DNA of 64,000 nt, from the NCBI GenBank assembly GCA_014529385.2, contig CM043966.1, forward strand, positions 89,352,587-89,416,586. Reading direction: 5' to 3'. Every line of letters starts with the position of its first letter. Positions within the stretch are counted from its first letter, which is position 1. Position numbers and translations under genes: made by a program. The notes below the pieces were generated by a model. That model was not told the DNA's origin, searched no databases, and saw nothing but the letters and a program-made list of their open reading frames with translations. Below are positions 1 through 11,931 of the stretch, piece by piece. The stretch comes from Adiantum capillus-veneris. Taxonomy: Eukaryota; Streptophyta; Polypodiopsida; Polypodiales; Pteridaceae.

Positions 1-284
1 GGGAGGGGCGCTATGAGAACCCCCTCCCCCTAGCTCTTCCAGCTTCATTGTCACGTTGTGTTTCACCCCCTCTAAGAATTCTAGCCCCCAATCTCTTCCT
101 CAACAACAACAAAATCCCCCTTTGAGGGACCCTCCTACTAGGAGAAATGATTATCGCACTAGGATCTAGGCCAAAGGTTATCCCATTCCCCAAGGGTTCC
201 ACCTCAAAATATGTAAGTGTAGCATGTGAGTTCACCTAGAGGGTTTTTGTATATTTTAAAGAGTTACATGTACAAGAGGGGCTA
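1..284. other. Unassigned sequence left of copia K
   Basis: No gene can be supported here. The stretch lies directly outside the left target duplication of element K and would have been continuous with the sequence after 2320 before K inserted. Plus-strand frames contain stops and no recognisable domain. The short minus-strand frame across 11-235 shows no family signature. Confidence 0.4.
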
Positions 285-289
285 ATAAA

Positions 290-405
290 TGTTACCATAT
301 ACATGTGGTAGTGTTACCATATACATGTGGAAGTGATGTGTGTGAACACACTTAGGACCATCGGGCATTTTTTTCCTCTCTAGGAGGTTTTTTCCCTCGT
401 GCATT
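290..405 (+). repeat. K 5' LTR, truncated after about 116 bp
   Basis: Matches the first part of the LTR at 2071-2315, including two tandem 22-bp copies that begin TGTTACCATATACATGTGG, the later segment TCTAGGAGGTTTTTTCCC and the shared word GTGCATT. The match stops at 405, where RT-upstream coding sequence follows directly. About 130 bp of LTR and all sequence up to the RT are therefore missing. Confidence 0.85.
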
Positions 406-431
406 GTAGTCGTACTCGTTCAGGTTCTCGC

Positions 432-2010
432 CATGCCTCTTATGCATCATATTGTTATGCTTTGGCTGTGTCTAACTTACATGATGTTGAGGAACCTCTG
501 TCTTTTGATGAAGCACATAATTCAAAAAATTGAATGGCTGCCATGCAATCTAAATATGATGCACTTATAAAAAATGACACATGGACTTTATGTGATTTGC
601 CTCCTGGCAAAAAGGCCATTGGTACGAAGTGGGTCTACAAATTGAAACGCAAGCCGGATGGTGAGGTTGATCGCCATAAGGCTCCACTTGTTGCAAAAGG
701 CTATGCGCAACAAAGGCATAGATTATGAAGAAACTTTTGCTCCCACTTGTTGTATGACTACTATGCATTTTCTATGTGCATTGGAAGCTCATTTTGGTTG
801 GGATGTACATCAGTCATACATTGTTACTGCTTTCTTGAATGGTGACATATTTGAGGAAGTTTACATAACGTAGCCTCGTGGTTTTGTCAAGACAGGACAA
901 GAGGACAAAGTGTGCAGATGTAAGAAGTCTTTGTATGGGTTGAAGCAATCTCCTCGTGCTTGGTATGAGAAAGCTGACACTCATTTGGTCAAATGAGGCT
1001 GTCGTAATAGTCCAACACAATGCGCATTGTATGTCAACCGTGAGGACGATGTACTTCTCATTGTTGTTCTTTATGTGGATGATTTGCTGATCATTGGTCC
1101 CAATGAGGCACATATTGCTAAATTTACGGCTGACTTGAATACTACTTTCAAGATGAAAGATTTGGGGTTGTTGCATCATTACTTGGGCATACAGTTTATG
1201 CAATAAGATGGTGGTACTACCTTGTGTCAGAAAAGTTACATAGAGACATTGCTATGTAAGTTTGGACTTGAGCATTGCAAACTATCGCCACTCCCATGGA
1301 AACAAGTTTGAAATTGAGTCTACATGATGCTGGTGATCCTGCTGGTGTCACTCTTTACCAAACAGCTGTTGTCTGCCTCATTTATGTATGCAACACAAGG
1401 CCGGATATTCAATTTGCAGTCTCACAAGTCAGCAGACTTATGCATAGCCTAGGAGGACTTTCCACTACTTGAGTGGCATTTTACATCTTGGCTTGTTTTA
1501 TCCCAAGGGGAGGATCATGGCCGCCAAACTTACATGCTTTTTTAGACTCAGATTGGGCTGGTTCTTTTGACATGTGAGTGTCCACAAGTGGTTTTTGTTT
1601 CATGCTTGGCAGTTCATGTATATCATGATTGAGCAAGAAGCAACCTACTGTGGCCACTTCTAGTTGTGAGGCTGAGTACAAGACAGTCTTCATAGCTACG
1701 ATTGAGTGTGTATGGCCCAGACGAGTTATGGCTTATTTGGGTGTTGGACAGGACACTGCAACACTATCTACACTGATAGACATAGCGCATTGGCAGTTGC
1801 AAGGAACCCAGTTTTTCATGCTCACACAAAGCACATTGAGGTGCATTGTGTCAGGGATGGCTCTCATCAGGAGAGGTCAACTTGGCTTATGTGCCAACAC
1901 AGGACAACCTTGCAGATCTTTTCACAAAGGCATTGTATTGTGAGAAGCTCCAAGCTTTTCGCAAAGATTTGGGCTTACTCCCCTTTGTGGATTGTTCGTG
2001 TCCTCAGGGC
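432..2010 (+). pseudogene. K copia reverse transcriptase and RNase H, degenerate
   Basis: The plus strand encodes a broken Ty1/copia RT-RNase H. Recognisable blocks in order are GTKWVYKLKRKPDG (about 630-660), YEETFAPT (723-746), the SLYGLKQSPRAWYE block (about 928-970), the catalytic LYVDDLL block (about 1070-1092), the MKDLG-LHHYLGIQ block (about 1152-1195), and an RNase H part with SDWAGS (about 1550), SKKQPTVATSSCEAEY (about 1632-1680) and a HTKHIE-type segment near 1827. In-frame stops and frame changes interrupt it, for example TAG at 871-873 and TGA near 995. The polymerase cannot be made as one protein. The N-terminal half of the polyprotein is absent. Confidence 0.85.
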
Positions 2011-2070
2011 ATGGCACTTTCCATTACTCATGTGCCAACTCTTGTTCACTGCATCACTCCAGGGGGGATT

Positions 2071-2315
2071 TTTTACCATATACATGTGGTAGTGTTACCA
2101 TATACATGTGGTAGTGATGTGTATGAACACACTTAGGACCGCCGGGGCATTTTATCCCTCTCTAGGAGGTTTTTTCCCCTGTGCATTATATATACGCCCA
2201 TTCATTTTATGGCTATCTATCATGCCATTGCACACTAAGTAATACACTCTTTGTTGTGTGCCTTCCTTCGTCTTCTCCAAGATGTGTGTGTTTTCTTGCA
2301 ACCCTAATTCTAACA
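2071..2315 (+). repeat. K 3' LTR with adjacent polypurine tract
   Basis: A 245-bp LTR. Its first two bases read TT where the left copy has TG. It ends TTCTAACA. A purine run, AGGGGGGA, lies just before it at 2061-2068 and is the expected plus-strand primer. The LTR contains a TATATATA stretch near 2188 that could be the promoter TATA box. The host sequence resumes with the ATAAA duplication. Confidence 0.85.
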
Positions 2316-2320
2316 ATAAA

Positions 2321-4065
2321 TAAAGTTTAAATATAGTTGTAGGTTTATGATTCTTTTAATTTATGGTGAAGCCTGTATGTAGAGGGGTTTCATAAATACC
2401 TTTTGAACGCATGTGCTATAGGTATTTTTGAAGGATGGACCACTTTGAGTTCCATTCTTGCCACTTTGGAAAATTGGAGAGATTATGGTATTCTAGCTTA
2501 GGGGATTTCATCTCTTTACCACCCAGCCTAACAAAGCAAAATATCTTCCAATTTGGAATATCAAGTCAACCAGATGGATACAGAAGCTCTTATAAACCTC
2601 AACAAGGAGAGTATCCTCTAGGTCCCCCTGCCATGATGAAGAGCCTATAGGCACCACTCCCATGCCAAGTTCTCAATGAAAATAGCTATAACCATTGTAA
2701 TGTAGCTTAGAATCCCCCAAGAGAATTCAATCAAGTGAAGGAAGAAAAAGGACTACTAAATGAAGATAGTTTCTTGGAATATCAAAGGTTTTTAGCATGA
2801 GATCAAGACTTCATGTTTGGATCTTGACATATCTCTTCAACTTGTCTCCAAAGAGAACTTTCAAATTGTGGATGAGCATCCTCATGCGTGAGGAGGATGT
2901 GCCATAGGCCACCCTTTCCACTTGAAAGAGGGCTAGCAAGAATTTTGAGGTCTCACCAAGGAAATTCATTCCCTCCCCTCAAAATTGGTCGTTTGGTAAG
3001 AGATTTGGAATTTAAGAGATCCAAAAGTTGTGCAAGCTAGGAGTTTTGATTTTACGCGTATGGGTTGATAGAATTGGAAGTGGGAGGTAGGTATACATTG
3101 AAAATTGGAATCTTCCATGTAATGTCAACCTCCCAATTCCAAACGTGATCAACCTATATATCATCGGATAACTCTTGACATGTAGAATCAAAAATTCCAT
3201 TTTTGCAATCTTTGGAGCTCAATTGCAAAACCATTTCACTGAATGTCCAAAAAACCGTTAAGTCTCCTTGAGCAATTCTTAGATGATAATTAATGGGTTT
3301 TGATAAAATTTGGACCGACTAGGTAGTAGTAGTATGTGCCCCTTTTGTAATACACGAGAAATTATACGATGTCAACGGGATCTAGTTAAGGCGCCAATTT
3401 CATTTTTGTTAAAGAATACTTATGAACTCACTGAATGTTCTCAGTTTACATGATGGTAATTTGGACCAATAAGACTCAGAGAAATCAATTAGATATCACT
3501 TGCTGAATGATTGGCCTTCCAAGTTGAAGCCTCAAAACTTTATGTAAACATGTCAAATCGAACGCAAATGGGTTCATGTGAATGATCATAGGGCTGTTGT
3601 GATAAGCCATGTGGCCAAATGCCTAGGTTGTCTAAGGCATGCACCCTACATCTATAGAAACATAGATGTAGTCTCCCCCACAAACACGCATGGCCCTCTG
3701 TTGCATGCTTGCTTCCTAGCCCACTACCTGCCCTACCAAAGTGCACACCTTGCTTTCCCCGTGTATGCACTTGCCCTGAAAATTAATTTCTAACCTTCTA
3801 ACGTATTTTCCATCTTAATTCAGCCATTTAAGAAGAGAAAGTCATCAAGGTTTCCCTTCCATGTAAATCCAAAGAAGGGAGAAAGAAATCCAAGCAAGAG
3901 GAAGTGAAGAAAGAGGTCACAATCCTCGTATTCTTCTTCCTCTTCCTCTTCCTCTTCCTCTTCATTGTCACCATCTCTGACACAAAGAGAAGTGACTTTC
4001 CACCTAAGAAATAAAAAAGAAGTGGTAAACAAATGAGTTATGTGGCATAGAAGAGGTCACATAAG
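2321..4065. other. Region without supported gene before F gag
   Basis: No intact coding region. The only low-complexity feature is a CTTCCT-type microsatellite at about 3935-3963, which on the plus strand reads as a serine run within a basic stretch and may be the worn N-terminus of the F Gag. If F kept its 5' LTR and primer site they should lie here, but I could not find a matching repeat or a TGGTATCAGAGC-type primer site. The right LTR of F would be outside the window. Confidence 0.4.
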
Positions 4066-4949
4066 TTGAAAATTTTCAAAGAGGGAGGAAAGAACATCAC
4101 TTTTCTTACCTATAATGGAACCTTTGGGGAGACTGATAAAGTGTTGGTTTTTATCCAACAATTTGATGCGGCTTTTGAAGATGAAGAATTCTCAAAATCT
4201 TCAAATCTTCAAAATGTTTCTATGAATTTCCAAAAGCCAGCCTATCAATGGTGGGCTAGCCTACGTGCTTAATGTGCAGCTCCAAAGACACGGAAAGCTT
4301 TGAGGATTGCCATTATGAAGCAATTTCTTATAAGTGATGCCAAAGATAAATTCTTCATGGAATGGCAAAGCTTGAAGAAGGACCCAAAAGAGTTTATTCA
4401 AAGGTATGGGGATAGCTTTTTATATCTACATCTCAAAGACAATGTTTACAAGAAGATAGACTTTGCAAAAAAAAAAACAATAGTTTTGTGCTGGCCTGTC
4501 TTAGGAGATGAGTGAGCATGTCAACTCGCAAAGACTTAAAAATATATTGGCGGTCATACATCAAACTATGGTCGGCTTGAGGATTCATTTTCAGCAAGGG
4601 AGTAAGAAGGGATCCAAACCAATGAAAGTTAAAGAACCAACTGAGCTAAAGGGGAAGAAAAATGCATCGCAAAATTCTCCCAAGAATAGTAGCAATAACA
4701 ACAATAAAGGAAAGGTAAAAGAAAAAGGCTACAAAGGTAAAAAAAAAACTTCACCTGAAGAGGTTGAGCATTGTCATAAAGATAACAAGTGTTTCAAGTG
4801 TGGGGATCAAGAACATGTTAACCGGGCATGTCCAAAGAGAAATGAACATAATGACCCTTCTAGAGCCACCATGGTGGAATCTCTAAAAGAGGAAGTCCAT
4901 CACAAAGGAGCACCACTCTCTTATGCTTGGGGAAAAGTAAGAGAGCATG
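4066..4949 (+). pseudogene. F Gag remnant with CCHC zinc knuckle
   Basis: Three plus-strand segments (4066-4269, 4300-4515, 4508-4949) form a worn Ty3/gypsy Gag. The first part has a capsid-like run ending AYQWWASL, the usual W-W position of retrotransposon Gag. The last part is lysine-rich and holds the knuckle CFKCGDQEHVNRAC (about 4793-4834, pattern C-x2-C-x4-H-x4-C) that binds RNA during packaging. A TAA at 4270-4272 and frame changes break it. It is then cut at 4949 by insertion of element B, and the coding resumes at 56488 with the protease. The call is secure; the exact start is not. Confidence 0.8.
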
Positions 4950-5786
4950 TGTTGGCAGATACGCCGCGAGCGGATGCTAGCATAGCAAGAACAAAACCAA
5001 CAACTCTATGTCGGCTAAGGGTGAAGCTTAACCCGTAGGTGCATGGAAACAAGAATATGGGTGTCAGACACTTTCTTGACCTTCTAAGACAATCTCTAAT
5101 CGAGGAAATCAGATCTAAGCGTTCTTATGCACTAGTGAAAGCAATCCAACCTATGAAGCTAATGCTATCCAAATCTAGGCCAAATGCATCCAAAATATCA
5201 CAAAACCCACAAGATATACTCTCCTTATCATGAGATCAATGCCCTATGGACTGTGACTTGATAACCGACCTCCAACTACCTCTTGCAACAATCGCGATAA
5301 AGACAGGCACCAAAATACAAGTTACCATTTTTCATGGCATATGATCCTAATGCCTAGTCCTACTCTCCATGAATCCATAGGTGCAAAGAACTCACCAAAC
5401 GGACACCTGGTTTGCAAGAGAACTCACCCGGAAGCTCATAGGAGCTCACTTTGCGTCGTACTCGGAATGCACACTCTTGGTGTTGAATGGAATCCCTCGC
5501 CGTTGCTAACATGATGGTGGTGTTTCTTTAGCAATGGACCTTCCGTAGCGCACATAGGGAAGAGAAGAAATCTCTCTCTCTCAGACACCACGCACAATGA
5601 TAACCGGATTTGGTTAATTCAAAAGTTGGGTTAGGGTTGCAAAAATTGACTTACATACATTCCTAAATAGAGGCTCGTTCCCACAAAGTCTAATGGCTGC
5701 TCAAATATTACAAACAGTATCATTCTGGTTCAAAAAATAATGGTAAAACATATTGGGGAAACTTCTTCTGTGTTCCACCGTCAACA
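4950..5786 (-). repeat. B 3' LTR (837 bp) and polypurine tract
   Basis: Begins TGTTGGCAGATACGCCGC and ends CCGTCAACA on the plus strand, so the element ends are TGTTG and CAACA. On the minus strand the purine tract GAAAGGGGGAAG lies immediately upstream (5787-5798), which identifies this as the 3' LTR. It is a diverged copy of 55626-56482. A short CT repeat near 5571 is much contracted compared with the other copy. The start of this LTR resembles that of element A (ACGCCGC, AGCGGA, TAGCGAGAAC-type words), which shows common ancestry. Confidence 0.93.
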
Positions 5787-5861
5787 CTTCCCCCTTTCGC
5801 ATCCATGTCATCCCTGACATGAATGGTCTTGCTCTTTTGCTTTAGTAAAATCTTTCTGTTG

Positions 5862-8058
5862 TTAGTGGAAGCCTGGTGGTTTTAGCAGCTTTAGGTACAA
5901 TTTGTACCATATATTCCCCAAAGTGACTGTTGAGCCAAATATTTTGCTATCGTATATAAAGAACCCCGTGTAGAAAGCTTCTTTAAAATCTTGCATGTGA
6001 TAGCTGGGCAAAAACATGATTCTCTGATACATTAAATTTAAAATCTCTGGTGATGATTGTTTTGAAAAATCATATGTCATTGCAGTGACAGTGTCGCCCG
6101 TTGATAGGAGTGTAGAATCCGTGGCTTTGGAAGGCGTGAACACTTCAATGCAAACTAGCAAAGTTTTGCAAGTTTTTTTATCATGACGCACGTCAAGTCT
6201 GAAGAGCCTGTGAAAATATTAATGGTGCTCTTTAGGGTTTTCACCATATAAGAGACACATATTCTCTCTCGTTCCTTGGGTGCAGGCATAGATGGGTAGT
6301 TAAGCCACTTTGGATGTGCCTTTATGATTCTAAAATGATTTTCCCAAGTGTGGACACGAGGGACTGGGAAAAATAAGAGTTCATCTTTGATTTTCTTTGG
6401 GGCCTCCACGAAGTATTTCAAAAATCCTGGGTACTTTAGGAGCCAGGCTTTTCTCCATTTTGGTTGAGAGTCCACCACTTTACCTTTAGCCTCTGTATTC
6501 TTGACATCTCCTTCATAGATCGGCTCTGTGACTTTTGCTTTGACTCTCTTCCTCATTATTATCAACTCATACCTGAGGAGAGAATATGGGAGAGTGGGTT
6601 GTATCCATTCCTCCCTAAGCACATTTGCAGCCAACCCCTGGACTCCTACAGAATGGAGCATTCTTGATTCCCATTCCAAGGTTGCCTTGTGGTCTTCTGA
6701 TGTGGTCTTTTCTATCAAAAACTGGAGGCGTGTCTCCTTCTCTACCGTCAGTGGTTGTGTTTGTTCTACCAATGTCTCCTCCTGTTCTTCTTGGTGCTGC
6801 ACATCTTTGGCACCCTCAAGAATTTCCATGGGCTCATCTCTAGCATTTGTCTCCGTTTCATTGGGCCCTAGTTCCGACTCCTATGTCCTTGAGTCTGTTA
6901 TCTCCTTTTCTAAGCCCGTGATCTGTTGTTGTGCAAGTGTATCTGATTGAGTACCTTCCTCTGCCATGTCAACCATTATCTCTTGCAGTGATGGGCGAGA
7001 TTATTTTGGAGTTCTTCATGTTCTTTCTGGAGAGCTTGTTGTTTGGCTCTCATTCTTTCTTTAGTGGCTAGAGACCCTTCTGCCATATGCATTTGTTATC
7101 TTTGTTCTAGCCACAATTCCTTCTGCAGGGTGGTGATTTGTGCTTCCAAGTCTTGTATAACTTGAGTATATAACTTGCACTTGCCCACACCACCCTTGGT
7201 GTTGCCCTCAGTCTTTTGATAGTCAAGTCCTGGAACACTAATTTTTCTTTCACCTCGAGCACTTCGTCTTTTGCTGCTTCTAATTCATCTTCGACCTTAT
7301 CTTTTTGCTCTTGGAGAGTCTTGATTACTCTCAAGGCTTCAGCCATCTCTAGTGTGAGAGTGTCTCGTTTGCTCTCAACCTCCCTTAGTGTTGCAGTAAG
7401 AGTTTCAAGCTCCTTCTCTGCTTCTTTGGCCTTTAGGTGGGTATCTTGTACCAAGTTTGAGAGGTTATCATGTTCCATTTTTATGTTATCATCCCTGGTA
7501 CGCAGCATGCTATTCTCCTCAGCAATGGAAAGAGACCACGTCCTGACTCTGTCCAGTATTTGATAGGTGGATCTTATGTCATCTTCATTTGCTGCTACCA
7601 GGTTTCTAGTTGTTGGCCTATTTATAGGGCCAGCCAATGGAACCTGATAACCTGTTCTGATCATTACTCCTGCAGGTGGTTATCGCCATGGGTTAGCCAA
7701 ATGTCTCCATTCAGGCACTTCTGGGACTTGAACCAACCCTAGCACTCCAGGCTATGGGGAGTATCTTTCTAGAGTTATTCTTTGAGACTCTTGGTCTACC
7801 TTTCTCTCTTCAGATTCATCATCTCTGTCCTGGCCCCTGAGGAGCTCTTATCTCTCCTTTTCTTGCTTTGTAGCCCATGGTGGATTAGGAGTTTCGTAAA
7901 CAACTGACGAAGCATTTGCCATTGTATATCCGGCTTGAATGAGGTCTTCATACGTGCTCCTTTCATATTTTTCCTGATCCGCAGGTGCAGATGTGGCCTC
8001 TTCTATTGCTTTTGGTGATGATTGAGGTTCGGGTGTAGATGGTTTTGCACTTGGAGGA
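5862..8058 (-). pseudogene. B ORF3, distal part (coiled coil and conserved C-terminus)
   Basis: Three minus-strand frames carry the C-terminal two thirds of B ORF3. First, 8058-7848 has a YEDLIQAGY segment that matches YEDLVAIGY of element A. Next, 7664-7107 is a long heptad-rich coiled coil, from about the DDIRSTYQ segment to KRLRATP. Last, 6829-5862 ends in a block homologous to the A C-terminus, with YMVKTLKSTINIFTGSSDL and YQRIMFLPSYHMQ. The coiled coil and the part before the C-terminal block (about 400 residues) have no counterpart in A. Frame breaks, for example near 6191, make it non-functional. Function is unknown. Confidence 0.8.
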
Positions 8059-8205
8059 TGTAAGACCCAGGAGCTGCATAATGAAGATTCTCCGTCCAAA
8101 CCCCATTATATAGCCCTTGGCCGCTGAATAGAATCTCCCTGTCCGCCTTTAGAAGCCGGCCCTTGGCCCGAGTCCTACGCGCCTGGGTTTTCCCTTGGCA
8201 TGACA
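8059..8205 (-). repeat. E 3' LTR (147 bp) and polypurine tract
   Basis: Plus-strand ends are TGTAAGACCC and GGCATGACA, giving TG..CA termini. The minus-strand purine run CCAAGGGGGGAG (about 8209-8220) lies just inside, so this is the 3' LTR of a minus-strand element. It interrupts B ORF3 right after GAGGA at 8054-8058, the likely left target duplication. A TATATAATGG word on the minus strand near 8103 could be its TATA box. No second copy was found to the right. Confidence 0.65.
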
Positions 8206-9690
8206 TTACTCCCCCCTTGGAGAAGCATTTTCGTCCTCGGAAACACAAGTGGTAATATCTTCGTTAGAACACTGATGTTTTCTTTATTGGCATCCCATAC
8301 ATGGGCCAGTTGTCCTTATGACCGATAATTGGTGCAGTGATGAGGTTCAATGAAACCAAGAGCAACATCTTGATTTTCAATATTGTTGTCCTTTTGCAAC
8401 CACTTGTATCTAACCAATTTTCAGACTTTTTGAAGGTATTGGAAAATTCAAGAAAACCGTGGTGCAACTTTCCTTGAAGTTGTGAGCCAGATTTCCAACT
8501 CGCGTGAGTTTCTTGAAAAGCTCATAGCTACCAAGGGATAGAATAGGGAGTGCCCCCATGTCAAACTTTTGAACATTTTGGAACACACAGAACTACATGT
8601 TCAGCCCTAATGAAGGTTACATGCCAACACACTTTGTTAGCACATCTATTAAGTCCTTGACTTATGAAACTATTGAAACGGTATCCAACCCCACCACAAC
8701 AGGTGTTAAAATTTGAAAACCTAACTTAAGAAAATTCTAGACTAGGGAGAGAATCGCCCATTCAAAAAGCTTTGTGCTAACGTATGCGCTTAGCAGATCC
8801 TTTAGCAAAGAATATGTATAAGCTGCCCATCCAATGTGAGATGAATAGCACTAGTAAGAGTGAGGTACTTTCCCCCAACCTTTGACAGACAGTTTTCCAC
8901 TATTGACAATAAACTATGACTCAACCATCGAGTATCCATCCATATACTTGATATGGAAGGAAGAAAACCAACTAAGTTGAAAGCGGGTTGGAGTGGAGTA
9001 AGCTCATAGACTTTAGACCAACCAACCATAGACACCCATACTGAGCCATTACCTTGTATGGTAGGGTATAAACTCATAATAAATCTGCTAGAAAAGTTGC
9101 ACTTGAAGTGAAAAACATTGCAAAAACAAGAAATTCCATGAATTTGCATGCTTCTCCGAACAAATCTATGTTAAACACTAGGGCCCATAACACTTAGTGT
9201 GCATGCATTTAACACAAACAAATCCGAATTGCAATTCCATGAAGAGACTTTCCACGACGCGTACGTGAAATCCTTGCAACAAGAGTTGGACCATAACAGA
9301 ATGTGAAAGCTCAGTCACACCTAGGTACCAACCATGAGACATTATCATGAACATAGCATACTTGGCTATATGTAGAAACGACCCTCCATTAAGGTGGTTT
9401 CATAGCACTTGTAATCTCAACAAGTATGTATTTAGTACCTGACAATTTCTAGGCACTGAAATTATTCTTAATACGATGTGCTCCAAATGGTCTAATAAAT
9501 GGATGCGACCAGCACGTAGGGACTTTGTCGTGACACGTCATTAGGAATTAGGCACCAGTGTCAGTCCCAGAGTTTCATATTTGCCACATGTGGAATATGT
9601 CTCAAATAAGGATGGCAGAAAAAGTGACATCCATCAAGTACGAGATGTACTTGTGTGTGGAGGTAACTGCAAACACTCTGCGGCGTGAGT
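8206..9690 (-). pseudogene. E chromovirus integrase region, heavily decayed
   Basis: Reading the minus strand, the end before the LTR (about 8400-8206) gives a worn chromovirus-like C-terminus ending in a K-LLQGGSNVM type tail. Between 9149 and 8802 an integrase core is visible as fragments: WSKVYELTPLQP, the FLSHFW-like WLSHSLL, then SAIHLTLDGQ, which corresponds to the SxAYHPQTDGQ motif. Near 9570 a KYETLGLTLVP segment matches the usual CQ-x-K-YET-L-P-GLL region after the integrase zinc finger. Stops and indels are frequent. The family call rests on these fragments only. Confidence 0.5.
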
Positions 9691-11789
9691 GAGAGGGACC
9701 CTCATTATCATTGCTCCACACTGGCTAAACCAAACTCCTTGAGTTCCTAGGCCATGTTCTATCCCATGTAACAACATGTGCCAAACAAAACCATACCATG
9801 TAGGTCTGTAATTGCATCAATAAGAGTCAAACCCATCACGGTATCGTGATGAATAGGAAAGAGAAAAAATAACACTATTTTCTCAAAATGCTATGCTCTT
9901 CCATGACCTTGTCACTTGGCAAAAGAGCAAGCTGGATGAAAGCCTTCTAGCTCAAACATCCCATTTACAGAACTTAAGGAAGCTTAATTGAAAAGGAAAA
10001 TAAATCCAAAAAACATGTATGTACCATGAGGTGGAAATTACCTGATACTTACCCGAAAGTCAAGTATATCCCTCAACCTAGAAGCATACCATCTCGAAAA
10101 TTATTCGACCTACTAATCACTAAAATTAGATATTATTGAATAAAGAAAGTGAACTTGTGACCCTGGGTGTTATGCTGGAAATCCAAACCCCCTGGGTATA
10201 TCTTGCCAAACCAACCCCCTTGGTGAAAGTTTGGAAAGAACGTTTTGACTATCCCTTGGCAGATAATTTTCTTGAAAAAAAAAGTGTGAAGGTGTCCAAA
10301 AATGACCATCAACATGTATTGTGTGATTTAGTAATCACATATGTGATCATACCACAAAACTATGCTCTTGTATTCACGCCCAATGCTACATAGAAAATGG
10401 GAGATTCACACTGGGTAGGACACCAAGCGCGTATGGACAACCATGCTGTTTGAAATTCTTGCTGCATCTAAATGCCATGGTATAGATCAGCCTATGTGAA
10501 TGTAAATTCATCAAAAACATAACTCAATCTTCACACTGATATATGTAGTGCTTACAAAATACCCAAAAACATATGCAATGGCAAGACTCTTGCTAGGCCG
10601 TTAACATTGATGGGGATTCCACTGGGTAGATCTGTTCAACCTGGACAACAATCACCAAAGGAATTCCAATAGTTGGGTCTTACCCTAGATCTGACAATGG
10701 CTCTTAGCCTTCCTGTGTGGCTCATAGCCCTTATGTCAATTAGTGTTCAATCGATGAACCGATGAAGACAAATTTGAATGGTGTCTTGGCCAAGTTCTAG
10801 CTGAGAGTGAGAGCACCTTGGCTCATGTTGACTCACAAGCAAAACGTATTTCATAATCTTATTCAGAAGGTTTGCATTATTCCCTTAAAGAATTTAGGAA
10901 AGATAGAGAGAGAGAGAGAGCATGCTGGGTTGAGGAAAATTCCTTAAGTTACTACCTTGTATATGTTGTGCCCATGCTCATGTGCATCTTATGCCTAGCA
11001 TGCAGCATATCCTACAAGCATGCAACAATCTACCTGTATGACGCTCTCATCGAGAGAGGTAACAGAAAATAAGTGTCACATCCTTGGCCCATCAACCTTG
11101 TAGGGGTCATGACTTTACAAAGATGACTTAAAGTTGGCACTTTGCCTACAAAATAAGTCCTAGATTTAGGTTCTTTTTAGTGTTGTTGTGTGTTGTTAGC
11201 AACCAACAATCATGTTAAACAATCCATCACTTAACTTTTCCTTGACAGAGTTGTGAGTGTGATAGTGGAAGCGTAATCCATGAAGCGGTGGAATTCATGA
11301 CACCTGGTTAGCATGCCCTTTATGAAAAATTGTAAGCCCATGGCTATAGTGACGGCCTCAAACAGAATAGCCAAAACCATAAGTGCTTGCACAGCTGTAC
11401 TGATAGGGATTCTGGGAGTTAATATCCTGATTGTGCCAATTCTCCAAACTTGATGCTAAGGCAATGGGCAATATCTTGGCATAAGCAAGAAGCCTTGCTT
11501 CGTGTAAAAGTGTCAAAGCACTTTGCTTTGAACAACATAAAATTCTTTTCAAAGAAAATGTGTAAACAACAAGACTTGAAATTGTCTGACTTAGTCATCT
11601 TGATGTAACCAATTGCTTTGAGCTTCCCAAGAAAAACTTGCTGAAAGGTGACTCATAGCCATATCTTCTTTGTGAGAGAGAGTTGTCGCATATGCATATA
11701 TGCCCTCGTGTATCCTATACGCCCGTCTAGTACGTAATGAAATAATCTGCAAACACATTGCCTGCAACAAAGGGCTTCACATTGCCATA
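9691..11789. other. Unassigned region between E integrase and B ORF3
   Basis: No gene can be supported. If E is complete its RT, Gag and 5' LTR should be here on the minus strand, but no YVDD/FLDD block, zinc knuckle or copy of the 147-bp LTR is visible. The 85-codon plus-strand frame at 10136-10393 lacks a family signature. Short GA repeats occur near 10904-10920. A TGTCACATCC word at 11076 resembles an LTR start but has no partner. The E-B boundary lies somewhere here and may be a deletion. Confidence 0.35.
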
Positions 11790-11931
11790 GGGCTGCCAAT
11801 GCAGGTTTTAGACTAGTTTTCCTTCTTTTTGATTTTTGGACGCCCTTTGTTGGCAGGTTATTCAACTTTCGTCCTCTCTTGCTCTTGATCCCTCTTCACT
11901 GGTGTTTTCGACGTTTTCTTCAGCTTCTTCT
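11790..11931 (-). pseudogene. B ORF3, middle fragment between E and D
   Basis: Minus-strand translation from 11931 gives a lysine-rich KKLKKTSKTPVK segment and then PANKGRPKIKKKEN, which lines up with QANKGKAKMTEDNQ in the intact ORF3 of element A, followed by a -GSP- block matching VVPSPK. This piece was contiguous with 15596 onwards before D inserted at the CTTCT site. In-frame stops are present. The left limit of homology is approximate. Confidence 0.6.

Larger units (their letters stand above)
290..2315 (+). mobile_element. Element K: internally deleted Ty1/copia retrotransposon
   Basis: A 2.0-kb copia element bounded by TGTTACC at 290 and TTCTAACA at 2315. The flanking five bases are identical, ATAAA at 285-289 and 2316-2320, which is a target-site duplication. 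The inside holds only RT and RNase H; the primer site, gag, protease, integrase and most of the 5' LTR are missing. Because the duplication is intact, the deletion happened inside the element or in its RNA or cDNA before insertion, rather than by loss of an end. The coding remnant carries several stops, so it is inactive. Confidence 0.9.

Noticed and set aside
2760-2795. MKIVSWNIKGF on the plus strand, like the start of a LINE endonuclease
   Set aside because: A stop follows after 11 codons and no further endonuclease motif, RT or poly-A tail is present, so the match is too short to call.
3820-4032. Minus-strand ORF with a run of glutamates
   Set aside because: The run is produced by the CTTCCT microsatellite read backwards; the strand and composition give no family signal.
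10136-10393. 85-codon plus-strand ORF
   Set aside because: It has no recognisable motif and lies in a decayed region; length alone does not support a gene.
11076-11244. Possible 5' LTR of E starting TGTCACATCC
   Set aside because: It does not resemble the 147-bp LTR at 8059-8205 and has no matching target duplication.
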